From positions 1-51,492 of the forward strand of contig JACVTC010000305.1 in NCBI GenBank assembly GCA_016946835.1: a DNA stretch of 51,492 bases. The letters are read 5' to 3'. The first letter of the stretch is position 1. Every line of letters starts with the position of its first letter. The DNA comes from Neocallimastix lanati (nom. inval.). Its lineage: Eukaryota; Neocallimastigomycota; Neocallimastigomycetes; Neocallimastigales; Neocallimastigaceae. Of the stretch, positions 1-9,627 are shown piece after piece. The notes under the pieces were generated by a model. It was not told where the DNA came from, did not search any database, and saw nothing but the letters and a program-made list of their open reading frames with translations. A program made the position numbers and the translations under genes.

Positions 1-12
1 AAAACCTTAACA
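1..12 (+). repeat. 3' end of an upstream LTR (X), partial
   Basis: The first bases end in AACCTTAACA, the same terminus as solo LTR C (ends at 27173) and close to the ends of the A, F and I LTRs. I read it as the last bases of an LTR whose body lies outside the window. It is followed by TATT (13-16) and then the A1 LTR. Confidence 0.6.
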
Positions 13-16
13 TATT

Positions 17-850
17 TGGTAAAGAACGAACATATAATGGTATTAATTAGAATTTCAACTTACTTTAGAATCCATTATATTATTCTTTACTTAATATTAC
101 TTTACTATATTTTCTATACTAAAATATTTTCTAAATATATTTTTTTTTATTTTTATTAAAAGTTTCTAAAATATTATCAATAATTCTATATTTTTATTAT
201 TAATATCAATATCTATAATTTAACCTTAAATTTTATTATTTTATTAAAGTGTTTATTATGCATATATTAATATTTATTTTTTATTTTCAAATATATTATT
301 ATATTATTATTATATTGTATCAATATTAAACTTGTATTCTTTTTAGTATTTTATTTTATTTTTAAATTGATTATTTAATATTTTTTATTCCCCACAAATA
401 AAATCAAATCTTAATTGATTAATAATAAATATTAATATATTATAGTTTTTAAATTATATTTTATTAAAATATAAGAATATTATATTAACATTCTTGATTA
501 AAATAACTTTATTTTTCTGTAAAATCTTTTTAAATTTTGTTTGTTTCTTTTCGTATATATATTAAATAATTTAGTTTTAGTATATGAAAAATAATATAAA
601 ATTATATAAACAAAATTTATTAAAATAAAAATATTTATGAATTAATTAATTTAAATTAATATAAAATTGAAGTAATTAGTAATAGTAGATATATTTTTTT
701 AAATATGATAACAAAATGTAGAAAGGCTTTACATATTTATTTTTTTCAAAAAGTATAAATAAGTGAAGTTTTTCAAGAATTAAAATGTAGACAGAAAAAT
801 ATTAAAAATAAATAATTAAATAAAATTCTAATAAAACCCGAACCATAACA
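17..850 (+). repeat. 5' LTR of A1
   Basis: Direct repeat of 7612-8447 and close to 8451-9299 and 16627-17475. It starts TGGTAAAGAACG and ends GAACCATAACA. It contains GGCTTTAC (725-732) shortly before TATAAATAA (754-762), a likely core promoter about 90 bp before the LTR end. Confidence 0.95.
725..762 (+). promoter_or_regulatory. Candidate LTR core promoter: GGCTTTAC element and TATA box
   Basis: GGCTTTAC (725-732) lies 21 bp before TATAAATAA (754-762). The same pair at similar spacing occurs in the other A LTRs (for example 8321-8328), in solo LTR C (26942-26949) and in solo LTR F (38200-38207), while surrounding sequence has diverged. Promoter function is inferred from the TATA match and this conservation. 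Confidence 0.6.
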
Positions 851-857
851 TAATTTA

Positions 858-874
858 TGGTGGAGATATCGGGG
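858..874 (+). promoter_or_regulatory. Primer-binding site of A1 (tRNA-type)
   Basis: TGGTGGAGATATCGGGG starts 7 bp after the LTR end. It begins with TGG, complementary to the CCA tail of a tRNA. The predicted primer tRNA would end CCCCGATATCTCCACCA. I cannot name the tRNA from memory. The identical 17-mer is in A2 (9307-9323) and in element I (48655-48671). Confidence 0.8.
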
Positions 875-924
875 AATATTAGAAAAATAAATTTAATATT
901 ATTTATTAATTAAATTATTTAACA

Positions 925-1098
925 AAGCCTTGGATATAGATTTCCGGGCTAAGTTTAACCTACATAGTAATTGGGCTAGTAGGCTCTGGACTGCTGTATT
1001 TTATATTGAATACAGTAGCCGTGGTACCCGCGTGGCATGACGCCGTGAAGAGGCAAGCTGCACGTCAGACAGGGTATACTATCAGATTATCCATAAGT
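925..1098 (+). other. GC-richer structured leader segment of A1
   Basis: An island of normal base composition inside very AT-rich leader, carried almost unchanged in A2 (about 9375-9547). A clear 10-bp stem pairs 991-1000 with 1009-1018 (one G-T pair, 8-nt loop). CCTAC and GTAGG just upstream, and GACG and CGTC in the distal part, could add further helices. It lies between the PBS and gag, where packaging, dimerisation or internal ribosome entry signals are often found. The function is unknown and no known ribozyme core was seen. Confidence 0.5.
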
Positions 1099-1156
1099 TT
1101 TGTTAAATAATAATAATTAATAATTTAATATTAATATTAATAATAATAAAAGTTAT

Positions 1157-1159
<3 letters not shown>

Positions 1160-1207
<48 letters not shown>

Positions 1208-1248
1208 TTTTTTAACCAATAGTATTATCATAGATATAGATTTATATA

Positions 1249-1310
<62 letters not shown>
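1160..1310 (+). repeat. Two long poly-A tracts in the A1 leader
   Basis: About 44 A at 1160-1203 and about 59 A at 1252-1310. In A2 the first tract is short and is followed by a segment of about 0.57 kb that A1 lacks, so this is where A1 lost sequence or where the assembly collapsed. Confidence 0.9.
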
Positions 1311-1316
<6 letters not shown>

Positions 1317-1710
1317 TTAATGATAAATATTAAAATAATAAGCAAAAAAAATTTTTTTTTTTTGTAGTACAAATTTTTAATTTTTTTTTTAAATAAGAAT
1401 AAATTTTATAAATAAATTTTTTTTTTATATTAATAATTCTAAATAATAAATTGTAATTTTTTTTTATGTTTATCAGTTTATTTTATTTTTTTTTAATATA
1501 TACATGTACAATATATATATATAGAATATATAAAATTAGATTATTATTATTATTTTTCAAATAAGTGTATTATTTTTTATGATTTTATATAATTAAATTT
1601 TTTTTTTTTCGAAATTTTTATAATTGAAATTTTTTTTTTTTGTGTGTTAAATTTTCTATTATTCGTTATATAATTAATTAAATTTTAATTAAAAAGAAAA
1701 ATATAAATAA

Positions 1711-2010
1711 GCTGTCTTACAACTCTCTACGCGGGATAGTTGAACACCCACACATAATACTTTATTGTTTTGATCTTGTTGATACTGGGAAGGATACGTT
1801 ATTATCTTCTTTATTACTAACAATAAGTTAGCCAAATTAAAAAGAATTTAATATTGCTACCTTCTTTTTATTAAGTTTCTTAATAATTAACAATCGACAT
1901 TATCAACTTATCAATAAAGAGCTAAGGGGACTTATTGTAAGAAGGGTTAACAAGCTATATATTTGATGGTTCAACACTATATAGTTTGGCTTGTATTTTA
2001 ACTTTTTATT
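1711..2010 (+). other. Second structured leader segment of A1
   Basis: Another less AT-rich part of the leader, matched by about 10730-11020 in A2. It includes an imperfect stem-loop near 1951-2000 (CAAGC and GGCTTG arms with ATATA/TATAT inside) and a CTACGCGGGATAG block near 1726. There is no credible ORF. Conservation between copies is expected by recency alone, so function is unproven. Confidence 0.4.
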
Positions 2011-2296
2011 TAATATTTCATTAAATGTTATAACAAAGAATTAATAGAATAATAAATATATACAAAAAAGAAATAAAAATAAAAATAAATATACATTATT
2101 ATTATTATTTAAGTATTTATACAATTTGCTTTATGTTATATTAATTATTTTAATAAAGGAAATAAATATATTAAATAAAATTAAATAAAGAAGTTATTAC
2201 TACAAATAAATTTAAAAAAAAAAGATTAAGATATACATATTTTGTGTATTAATGCTTAAGAGAATATAATAAACATTAAAATTCATAATAAAAAGC

Positions 2297-2465
2297 TTCA
2301 GATTTTCAAATTGCGTTTTTGAGTCTGAATTTATTTTTTTTAGTTTCAGATTTTCGAAGGGTGTTTTCGAGTCTGAATTAATTTATCAGATTTTCAGAGA
2401 GAGATTCTGAGTCTGAATTATTATTGGAATAAAGAATTGGATTGTCAGAGGGTTTTCTGAGTCCA
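2297..2465 (+). other. Array of four stem-loops before gag of A1
   Basis: Four consecutive imperfect hairpins at 2297-2329, 2345-2377, 2386-2416 and 2437-2465. The first three have TCAGA and TCTGA arms. The fourth has GGAnTnTCAGA pairing with TCTGAnTCC. The array ends about 120 bp before the gag ATG. Element I has four hairpins with other stem sequences in the equivalent place (48890-49120), which favours an RNA-level role such as packaging. That role is inferred. Confidence 0.7.
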
Positions 2466-2588
2466 TAATTATATTAGTATAAAACAAAGATAAATTTATT
2501 TTTTTTTTTTTGTTATTAAATATATTTTTAAAGTAAACATATTTTTAAATTGGATATCATAGCATTAATACCATTTTTAAATTTTCAA

Positions 2589-3482
2589 ATGGCTGAAAAT
2601 AAAATCAATTTTAAAGAATTAAAAAAGGAATTAAAAGATATCGAGAAAATTTCAAAGGAAAATCTCGATATCAAATCTTGGGAATCAGAAATCCGATTAT
2701 GGATAAAACTTGAGGAAGTTACTGATCCCAAAAAGATTTTTACCGCCTGCTTACTCACGTCTACTGGAGAGCCTCGCGAAGTTATCCAGGATTTAATTGA
2801 AAGTTACAGTACCGATTCTGAATCAGAAAGTGAGGACGAAGAAGAAGAAGAATCTGATTCAGAAGAAAAGAAAAAAGATGAATATCCTTCCTTAAAGGAA
2901 ATTGTAGAAGCAATAGAAACTTTTTATGGTCTTAAAGAAGACCAGAATATGTTACTTCGTGAGCTCCGTGCTTTAAGAATTAAAAGAAATGAGCGAGTAA
3001 AAGACTTTAATACTCGTTTCCGATCCATATATTTGAAATTAGATAAGAAAAGAAAGAAGCGAGTCAGTGTTCTCGATTATATTGATGCTCTTAGGAACAA
3101 TGAAGAAGCTTGGAAAAGGGTCTCCCTTAAGGATGACATTTCTTTAAATCGGGCGTTTGACATTGCCGAAAAGGTTGATAGAGTAATGAATTTGAGACCC
3201 TCAAAAGAGTACTCAACTGAAATTGTCAACCCAAGAATAAATATCAGGAATAATTATCAAAACAACAGAAAAGTAGTAAGGGAGAATTATGAAGTTAGAA
3301 CCCCAAAAAGAAATAAAGATTACGAATTGGAGGACTTAACAAAAAAAATGAAAAATCTTACTATTAAAGCCTGTTTTTATTGTAGCGATCCAGGACATTT
3401 GCAGTATAATTGTCCTAAGTTAAATGCAATTATTCAAGAAAATAAGAAACGGTTATATAGTGGAAAATCTTTAAACCACTAA
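2589..3482 (+). CDS. gag: Gag of A1 (capsid-nucleocapsid, 297 aa)
   Basis: Structural polyprotein that would form the virus-like particle and bind element RNA. I chose the ATG at 2589 (MAENKINF). The frame is open upstream to 2550 but has only a TTG there. The N-terminal two thirds are helical and charged, with an acidic Ser/Glu/Asp run at about residues 75-95. A capsid-like stretch follows (LRELRALRIKRNERVKDF, typical of retrotransposon Gag). Near the C-terminus lies one zinc knuckle, C262-X2-C-X4-H-X4-C275. The stop at 3480 lies just after a TTTAAAC slippery site, so pol would be made as a Gag-Pol fusion. A2 encodes the same protein with one extra Glu and a few substitutions. Confidence 0.93.
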   Translation: MAENKINFKELKKELKDIEKISKENLDIKSWESEIRLWIKLEEVTDPKKIFTACLLTSTGEPREVIQDLIESYSTDSESESEDEEEEESDSEEKKKDEYPSLKEIVEAIETFYGLKEDQNMLLRELRALRIKRNERVKDFNTRFRSIYLKLDKKRKKRVSVLDYIDALRNNEEAWKRVSLKDDISLNRAFDIAEKVDRVMNLRPSKEYSTEIVNPRINIRNNYQNNRKVVRENYEVRTPKRNKDYELEDLTKKMKNLTIKACFYCSDPGHLQYNCPKLNAIIQENKKRLYSGKSLNH

Positions 3483-3503
3483 AAGGGAGAGGAAGCACTC
3501 CCT
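3470..3503 (+). promoter_or_regulatory. Programmed -1 frameshift signal of A1 (TTTAAAC plus hairpin)
   Basis: In the gag frame the sequence reads T TTA AAC (3470-3476), a canonical X XXY YYZ slippery heptamer, two codons before the gag stop. A 7-nt spacer is followed by a 6-bp stem, AGGGAG (3484-3489) with CTCCCT (3498-3503), and an 8-nt loop. A -1 slip leads into the pol frame, which is open from 3461 onward. A2 (12485-12518) keeps heptamer, spacer length and stem. Confidence 0.85.
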
Positions 3504-6500
3504 ATAAAAATAAAATAGCTTCATTACAATACAAATCCATTCCTAGTAGTACAAATGATTATAATAAGGAAGAAAAAGAAGATGCTTCCTATACTAATGA
3601 AACTCACAAAGAATCCGATAATGAGAATGATGTAGAATTTATAGTTAGTGCGACAAAAAGGAAGTTGACGACTAACGATGAAACTAGTGAAAATAATGAA
3701 AAGAGACAACGTAAAAGTCTCAAAGATAATCCTACCCCTATAACAACTCCTGCAATAAGAAAGATAAAAGAGAAGGAAATAGAAAATAGAATAATTGTTA
3801 AAAATAAAAATCAACTACATCCTTCGATAATGGCGCAGCCTAATATAAATATTGAGAAAGCCAAAGAAAAACAAATTCGGAATAAAGAAAGAGCTAACTT
3901 TGGAAATAACAAGGGAAAAAGGAAGGAAAGGGAGGATAATATTACTATAAGAGAAAAGCAAAGTCTGGATTCTTCAAAACAAAGAAATAGCATCAGTACT
4001 ACTAGTGATAAAATGCATCAACGATTAAATAAATTAATCGATAATGAAAACGATAAAATTATTAAAACAAAACAAATCAATGAAATGGAAGTTATTGAAG
4101 TTCCTGAAAAGCTTAATGACGAAGGTCATGAGAATATTACATTACAGAAGCTCATAGATTTTCAAGAGCCTAAAGAAAAAGCAACAATTAGTAGAACGCT
4201 TAGGAACATCAAGATGCGTAAGGATCAGGAAGAATATGATGTTTTACAAGATTTGAATGAAACCAAGTGTAATATTAGTTTCGGTCAGCTCCTCAATGTT
4301 TCTCCAAAAGTCAGAAGTCAAGTAAGTCAAGGATTAAAATTAGAAAAACCTGAAAAGAAAATAATAGGTGCATTAAACAATACTATTGCTGCTGCTACTT
4401 TGGTAAATAATATTGATCACTCTTATATTAGCAAAAGTAAGGAAACCTCAGAAGAAGATATTGCCATGGTTGATGTAACAGTAGATGAAATTCCTGGTAA
4501 AGCACTAATTGATTCTTGTAGCAATCTCAATGTTATCACAAAAAAATTTTATGAGAAATTACCTGGAAATTATGAAGAAGTAGGTATTAGTCGTGGAAGG
4601 ATACGTTTAGCGACTAAGAATGATGAGTATTCAGAAGGAATCATTGTACGAATACCTGTTAAGATTAATGATTATAAAATGATAGTAGATTTTCGTATAA
4701 TTGATGATGATGACCCATTTTATGATTTGTTGATTAATTTTCAAACTCAAGTAGAACACAATCTTTTTATCCATCCTATAAGATATAGTTTATGTCAATT
4801 TAATTCTCAAGGACTAATCGACGTTATAGCTCCTATTAATAATAATTTCCAAGAAGAAGAAAAATTAGTATGTATAGTAAGGAAAATACTTGAAGATGAA
4901 GACACAACTAATGAATTAAAGAAACTTGAAGGTCTATCTCCGCAAGAGTATATCCATGATGAAAAATTTTTAGCAAGTCTTTGTAAAGATTATAAAGATG
5001 TAATAGTAAAATTACTTGAAGAAAACTTGGACATTATAGCGACATCTTCTGAAGAATTAACCCCGTCAGACTTAGCACCTCATAAGATTAACTTGAAAGC
5101 GAACGCAAAACCTGTTAAACAAAGATGTTACAGGGTAACCAAATTTAAATCGGATATTATTAAAGAAGAACTAATTAAACTTATTAAGAAAAAGCTAGTT
5201 GTACCATCTTATTCAGAATGGTCTTCACCTGTTGTTGTGGTCCCAAAGGCTAATGGAAAATGGAGATTGTGTGTGGACTACCGCAAGGTGAATGATCTAA
5301 CCGAAAAAGACTCTTATACCCTTCCATATATTGACGAGATATTTGACAGTTTAGATGGTGCCAAAATCTTTACTACTATGGATCTATACTCAGGTTACCA
5401 TCAAATCTTAATGGACGAAGAAAGTGTTGAAATAACCAGTTTTACAACCAAATTTGGCAACTACCAATTCAAAGTTATGCCTTTCGGATTAACTGGAGCT
5501 CCGGCTACCTTCCAACGGGAAATGAATAGAATTTTATTTCCTTTAATCGGAAAATGTGTTTTCAACTTTATTGATGATATACTTATATATTCAAAAACTG
5601 TCGAAGAACATATCCAACACATAAAACAGGTATTAGCAATCTTCAAGGAACATAAATTAAAAATTAATATTGAAAAATGTCACTTTATGCAAACGGAAGT
5701 TGAAGTTCTTGGTCACAAGATTTCTACTAAGGGTCTAAGTCCTCAAAATAGTAAAATTGAAGCAATTAAAGCCTGGAAAGAACCCACGAATATACATGAG
5801 TTAAGATCATTCTTAGGTGCTGTAGGATATTATAGGAACTTTATAAATGAATATGCTCAAACCTCAGCTCCTCTTTGTAAGCTATTAAGAAAAGGCGTAA
5901 AATATAAATGGAATAATGAACAAAAACAAAGTTTTACCAAATTAAAAGAAAAATTAATTAATGCTCCTATTTTAAAATATCCTGATTTTTCCAAAGAATT
6001 CATTATTCGAACAGATGCATCATATGAAGGTATTGGTGGAGTTTTATTGCAGAAAGACGAATCGGAAATAGAACACCCGATTCATTTCATTAGCCGTAGC
6101 TTAACCAAAGCAGAAAAGAATTATGGAATAACCGATTTGGAAGGAACGGCTTTATATTATTGTATTACTAAATTAAAACCTTATATTATGGGAAGCCCCT
6201 TTAGAACCATAGTTTTTACAGATCACAAACCTCTACTAGGTTTATTTAATAATAAGGAACCGAATAATGCACGACAAACAAGATGGTGTTTGACTGCAAG
6301 TATGCTAAAAGTGGATATTCGCTATGAGCAAGGTAAAAAGAATGTAGTAGCCGACGCTTTATCTAGAATGAAGAACGATAAAGAACAAAAGGTATTAGCT
6401 ATAAAAACGAATAAAGATGATGAAAATGATTCACTTTCTAAAGTAATTAAAGAATTTATTGAAGAAAAATTTACAAAGATTGATGGTATAGATTATTTTA

Positions 6501-7588
6501 TAGATGGAAATAATTATAGAAAACTTGTTACCGAAACAAATGAAAAACTAAAATTAATTCTCGAAGCACATCATATTGGCCATGAAGGTTATTATAAAAC
6601 ATATCAAAGACTTAGAAAAAGTTACTACTGGAATGATATGGTCAACGATATAAAACGGATAATTTCAAAATGCGAAAAATGTCAGTTAAATCGCCCTCAG
6701 CCATATCCAGAACCAACCGAAAACATTCCAACAGAAGTTGAAGGCCCTTTTACTCATCTTGGACTTGATATTATTGGTCCCTTAATAAAAACTGGTAATA
6801 AAAACCAATATATCATTGTTGCGGTGGATTATTTCACAAAGTGGGTGGAGGCTGAACCTACTGAAAATATTACATCTAAGGACATCATTAAGTTTTTAAT
6901 AAATGTTTTCGCTAGACATGGAGTTCCTCAAGTCATTACAACGGATAATGGCGTTCAATTCACATCGGATATGACTAAAATATTCCTGGACTTATATGAT
7001 GTTTACGTAAAATTTACCACTACCTATCACCCGGAAAGTAATGGATTGGTTGAAAATAGGAATAAAGAAATTGGTAAATTATTGAGATTACTTGGTGAAG
7101 AAAATAAAGACTGGGATGAGGTATTACCTTCAGCCTTGTGGGCCCTTAGAACTACAAAGAATTCTGTAACCAAACATTCTAGCTTCGAATTAGTTTATGG
7201 TCGTGAGGATCAACAGCCTTTCGACATTGCTGCTAGACCTACACAAGGAGTGAATAAATCTTCAGATGAAATTCTTTTAGAAAAATTTATCTCACATTAT
7301 AGGTGGACCAAGGAAGCAGCTGAAAATGTAAAGAACGCAAGTAAATATTGGGCCAATCGAAGAGAAGAAAAAAATAGCATGAAAAATTCCAAAAACATAA
7401 GAATCGGCGATTTAGTTCTTGTTCGAAATTTTAGTCGTTCTAAATTAGAACCTTATTTTGTCGGTCCTTTAAAAGTAATAAAAAAACAATTTAATACCGT
7501 AACACTTGCGGACCCAAATACTATGATTCAAATGAATCGTAATGTTCATTTGAAAAATATAGTAAAGTATAACTCAGCTATAGATTAG
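3476..7588 (+). CDS. pol: Pol of A1: protease, reverse transcriptase, RNase H, integrase
   Basis: Enzymatic polyprotein, expected as a -1 frameshift product of gag. The first in-frame ATG is far downstream, which supports frameshifting over independent initiation. Residue numbers below count the codon at 3665 as 1. The region to about 270 is a Lys/Asn-rich linker. The protease has D283-S-C-S, with Cys where retropepsins have Gly. RT has LCVDYRKVN, MPFGLTGAPATFQ and the FIDD box at 635-638. RNase H has RTDAS, TDLEG, TDHKP and ADALSR. Integrase has an HHCC-type finger (HHIGHEG, CEKC) and D,D,E residues in GLDIIG, TTDNG (D1094) and VENRN, then a GPY/F-like module (KLEPYFVGPLKVI). There is no chromodomain. 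The frame has no stop. Confidence 0.93.
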   Translation, partial: PLKGRGSTPYKNKIASLQYKSIPSSTNDYNKEEKEDASYTNETHKESDNENDVEFIVSATKRKLTTNDETSENNEKRQRKSLKDNPTPITTPAIRKIKEKEIENRIIVKNKNQLHPSIMAQPNINIEKAKEKQIRNKERANFGNNKGKRKEREDNITIREKQSLDSSKQRNSISTTSDKMHQRLNKLIDNENDKIIKTKQINEMEVIEVPEKLNDEGHENITLQKLIDFQEPKEKATISRTLRNIKMRKDQEEYDVLQDLNETKCNISFGQLLNVSPKVRSQVSQGLKLEKPEKKIIGALNNTIAAATLVNNIDHSYISKSKETSEEDIAMVDVTVDEIPGKALIDSCSNLNVITKKFYEKLPGNYEEVGISRGRIRLATKNDEYSEGIIVRIPVKINDYKMIVDFRIIDDDDPFYDLLINFQTQVEHNLFIHPIRYSLCQFNSQGLIDVIAPINNNFQEEEKLVCIVRKILEDEDTTNELKKLEGLSPQEYIHDEKFLASLCKDYKDVIVKLLEENLDIIATSSEELTPSDLAPHKINLKANAKPVKQRCYRVTKFKSDIIKEELIKLIKKKLVVPSYSEWSSPVVVVPKANGKWRLCVDYRKVNDLTEKDSYTLPYIDEIFDSLDGAKIFTTMDLYSGYHQILMDEESVEITSFTTKFGNYQFKVMPFGLTGAPATFQREMNRILFPLIGKCVFNFIDDILIYSKTVEEHIQHIKQVLAIFKEHKLKINIEKCHFMQTEVEVLGHKISTKGLSPQNSKIEAIKAWKEPTNIHELRSFLGAVGYYRNFINEYAQTSAPLCKLLRKGVKYKWNNEQKQSFTKLKEKLINAPILKYPDFSKEFIIRTDASYEGIGGVLLQKDESEIEHPIHFISRSLTKAEKNYGITDLEGTALYYCITKLKPYIMGSPFRTIVFTDHKPLLGLFNNKEPNNARQTRWCLTASMLKVDIRYEQGKKNVVADALSRMKNDKEQKVLAIKTNKDDENDSLSKVIKEFIEEKFTKIDGIDYFIDGNNYRKLVTETNEKLKLILEAHHIGHEGYYKTYQRLRKSYYWNDMVNDIKRIISKCEKCQLNRPQPYPEPTENIPTEVEGPFTHLGLDIIGPLIKTGNKNQYIIVAVDYFTKWVEAEPTENITSKDIIKFLINVFARHGVPQVITTDNGVQFTSDMTKIFLDLYDVYVKFTTTYHPESNGLVENRNKEIGKLLRLLGEENKDWDEVLPSALWALRTTKNSVTKHSSFELVYGREDQQPFDIAARPTQGVNKSSDEILLEKFISHYRWTKEAAENVKNASKYWANRREEKNSMKNSKNIRIGDLVLVRNFSRSKLEPYFVGPLKVIKKQFNTVTLADPNTMIQMNRNVHLKNIVKYNSAID

Positions 7589-7611
7589 CTTGAGTCTTAG
7601 TGGGGGCATCT
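7573..7611 (+). promoter_or_regulatory. Polypurine tract region of A1 with upstream hairpin
   Basis: The pol end and short 3' UTR contain an imperfect hairpin (CTCAGCT pairing with AGCTTGAG, 7573-7594), then GTGGGGGCATCT directly before the 3' LTR. The GGGGGCRTC core is shared with B (25637-25646 region) and I (50638-50648 region), so this is the likely plus-strand primer. Confidence 0.75.
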
Positions 7612-8447
7612 TGGTAAAGAACGAACATATAATGGATTATTAATTAGAATTTCAACTTACTTTAGAATCCATTATATTATTCTTTACTTAATATTACTTT
7701 ACTATATTTTCTATACTAAAATATTTTCTAAATATATTTTTTTTATTTTTATTAAAAGTTTCTAAAATATTATCAATAATTCTATATTTTTATTATTAAT
7801 ATCAATATCTATAATTTAACCTTAAATTTTATTATTTTATTAAAGTGTTTATTATCAATATTAATATTTTATTTTTATTTTCAAATATATTATTATATTA
7901 TTATTATATTGTATCAATATTAAACTTGTATTCTTTTTAGTATTTTATTTTATTTTTAAATTGATTATTTAATATTTTTTTATTCCCCACAAATAAAATC
8001 AAATCTTAATTGATTAATAATAAATATTAAATATATTATAGTTTTTAAATTTATTTTATATAAAATATAAGAATATTATATTAACATTCTTGATTAAAAT
8101 AACTTTATTTTTCTGTAAAATCTTTTTAAATTTTGTTTGTTTCTTTTCGTATATATATTAAATAATTTAGTTTTAGTATATGAAAAATAATATAAAATTA
8201 TATAAACAAAATTTATTAAAATAAAAATATTTATGAATTAATTAATTTAAATTAATATAAAATTGAAGTAATTAGTAATAGTAGATTATTTTTTTTAAAT
8301 ATGATAACAAAATGTAGAAAGGCTTTACATATTTATTTTTTTTCAAAAAGTATAAATAAGTGAAGTTTTTCAAGAATTAAAATGTAGACAGAAAAATATT
8401 AAAAATAAATAATTAAATAAAATTCTAATAAAACCCGAACCATAACA
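7612..8447 (+). repeat. 3' LTR of A1
   Basis: 836-bp direct repeat of 17-850. It ends CATAACA and is followed by TAT and the 5' LTR of A2. The last A plus TAT makes the ATAT that also follows A2. Confidence 0.93.
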
Positions 8448-8450
8448 TAT

Positions 8451-9299
8451 TGGTAAAGAACGAACATATAATGGATTATTAATTAGAATTTCAACTTACT
8501 TTAGAATCCATTATATTATTCTTTACTTAATATTACTTTACTATATTTTCTATACTAAAATATTTTCTAAATATATTTATTTTTTTTTTATATTTTTATT
8601 AAAAGTTTCTAAAATATTATCAATAATTTTATATTTTTATTATTAATATCAATATCTATAATTTAACCTTAAATTTTATTATTTTATTAAAGTGTTTATT
8701 ATCAATATTAATATTTTATTTTTATTTTCAAATATATTATTATATTATTATTATATTGTATCAATATTAAACTTGTATTCTTTTTAGTATTTTATTTTAT
8801 TTTTAAATTGATTATTTTATATTTTTATTCCCCACAAATAAAATCAAATCTTAATTGATTAATAATAAATATTAAATATATTATAGTTTTTAAATTTATT
8901 TTATATAAAATATAAGAATATTATATTAACATTCTTGATTAAAATAACTTTATTTTTCTGTAAAATCTTTTTAAATTTTGCTTGTTACTTTTCGTATATA
9001 TTAAATAATTTAGTTTTAGTATATGAAAAATAATATAAAATTATATAAACAAAATTTATTAAAATAAAAATACTTATGAATTAGTTAATTTAAATTAATA
9101 TAAAATTTTAAGTAATTAGTAATAGTAAATATTTTTTTTTTTTTTTTAAATATGATAATAAAATGTAGAAAGGCTTTACATATTTATTTTTTTTCAAAAA
9201 GTATAAATAAGTGAAGTTTTTCAATAATTAAAATGTAGACAGAAAAATATTAAAAATAAATAATTAAATAAAAATTCTAATAAAACCCGAACCATAACA
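8451..9299 (+). repeat. 5' LTR of A2
   Basis: 849 bp, starting TGGTAAAG and ending CATAACA. It matches 16627-17475 in all stretches compared, including the TTGCTTGTTAC variant that A1 LTRs lack. Carries the same GGCTTTAC and TATAAATAA promoter pair. Confidence 0.95.
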
Positions 9300-9306
9300 T
9301 AATTTA

Positions 9307-9323
9307 TGGTGGAGATATCGGGG
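9307..9323 (+). promoter_or_regulatory. Primer-binding site of A2 (tRNA-type)
   Basis: Same 17-mer as A1, TGGTGGAGATATCGGGG, 7 bp after the LTR. Confidence 0.8.
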
Positions 9324-9627
9324 AATATTAGAAAAATAAAATTTAATATTATTTATTAATTAAATTATTTAACAAAGCCTTGGATATAGATTTCCGGGCT
9401 AAGTTTAACCTACATAGTAATTGGGCTAGTAGGCTCTGGACTGCTGTATTTTATATTGAATACAGTAGCCGTGGTACCCGCGTGGCATGACGCCGTGAAG
9501 AGGCAAGCTGCACGTCAGACAGGGTATACTATCAGATTATCCATAAGTTTTGTTAAATAATAATAATTAATAATTTAATATTAATATTAATAATAATAAA
9601 AGTTATAATAAAAAAAAAAAAAAAAAA

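Larger units (their letters stand above)
17..8447 (+). mobile_element. Full-length Ty3/gypsy-type LTR retrotransposon A1
   Basis: The element has two LTRs (17-850, 7612-8447), a tRNA-type PBS, a leader of about 1.7 kb, gag, pol in the -1 frame and a G-rich polypurine tract. LTRs start TGGTAAAG and end CATAACA. Flanks read TATT on the left (13-16) and TAT plus the first T of A2 on the right, so the target duplication is obscured by A2. Both coding frames are open. The two LTRs differ by several small indels (for example near 40 and 260 against the 3' copy), so A1 looks older than A2. Pol order PR-RT-RNaseH-INT places it in Ty3/gypsy. Confidence 0.95.

Noticed and set aside
925-1098. Hammerhead or HDV-type ribozyme in the A leader
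   Set aside because: No CTGATGA/GAAA core and no convincing HDV double-pseudoknot pattern seen.
3524-3993. Minus-strand ORFs of 96 and 60 aa over A pol (repeated in A2 at 12539-13008)
   Set aside because: Antisense shadows of the Lys-rich linker; conserved only because A1 and A2 are recent copies.
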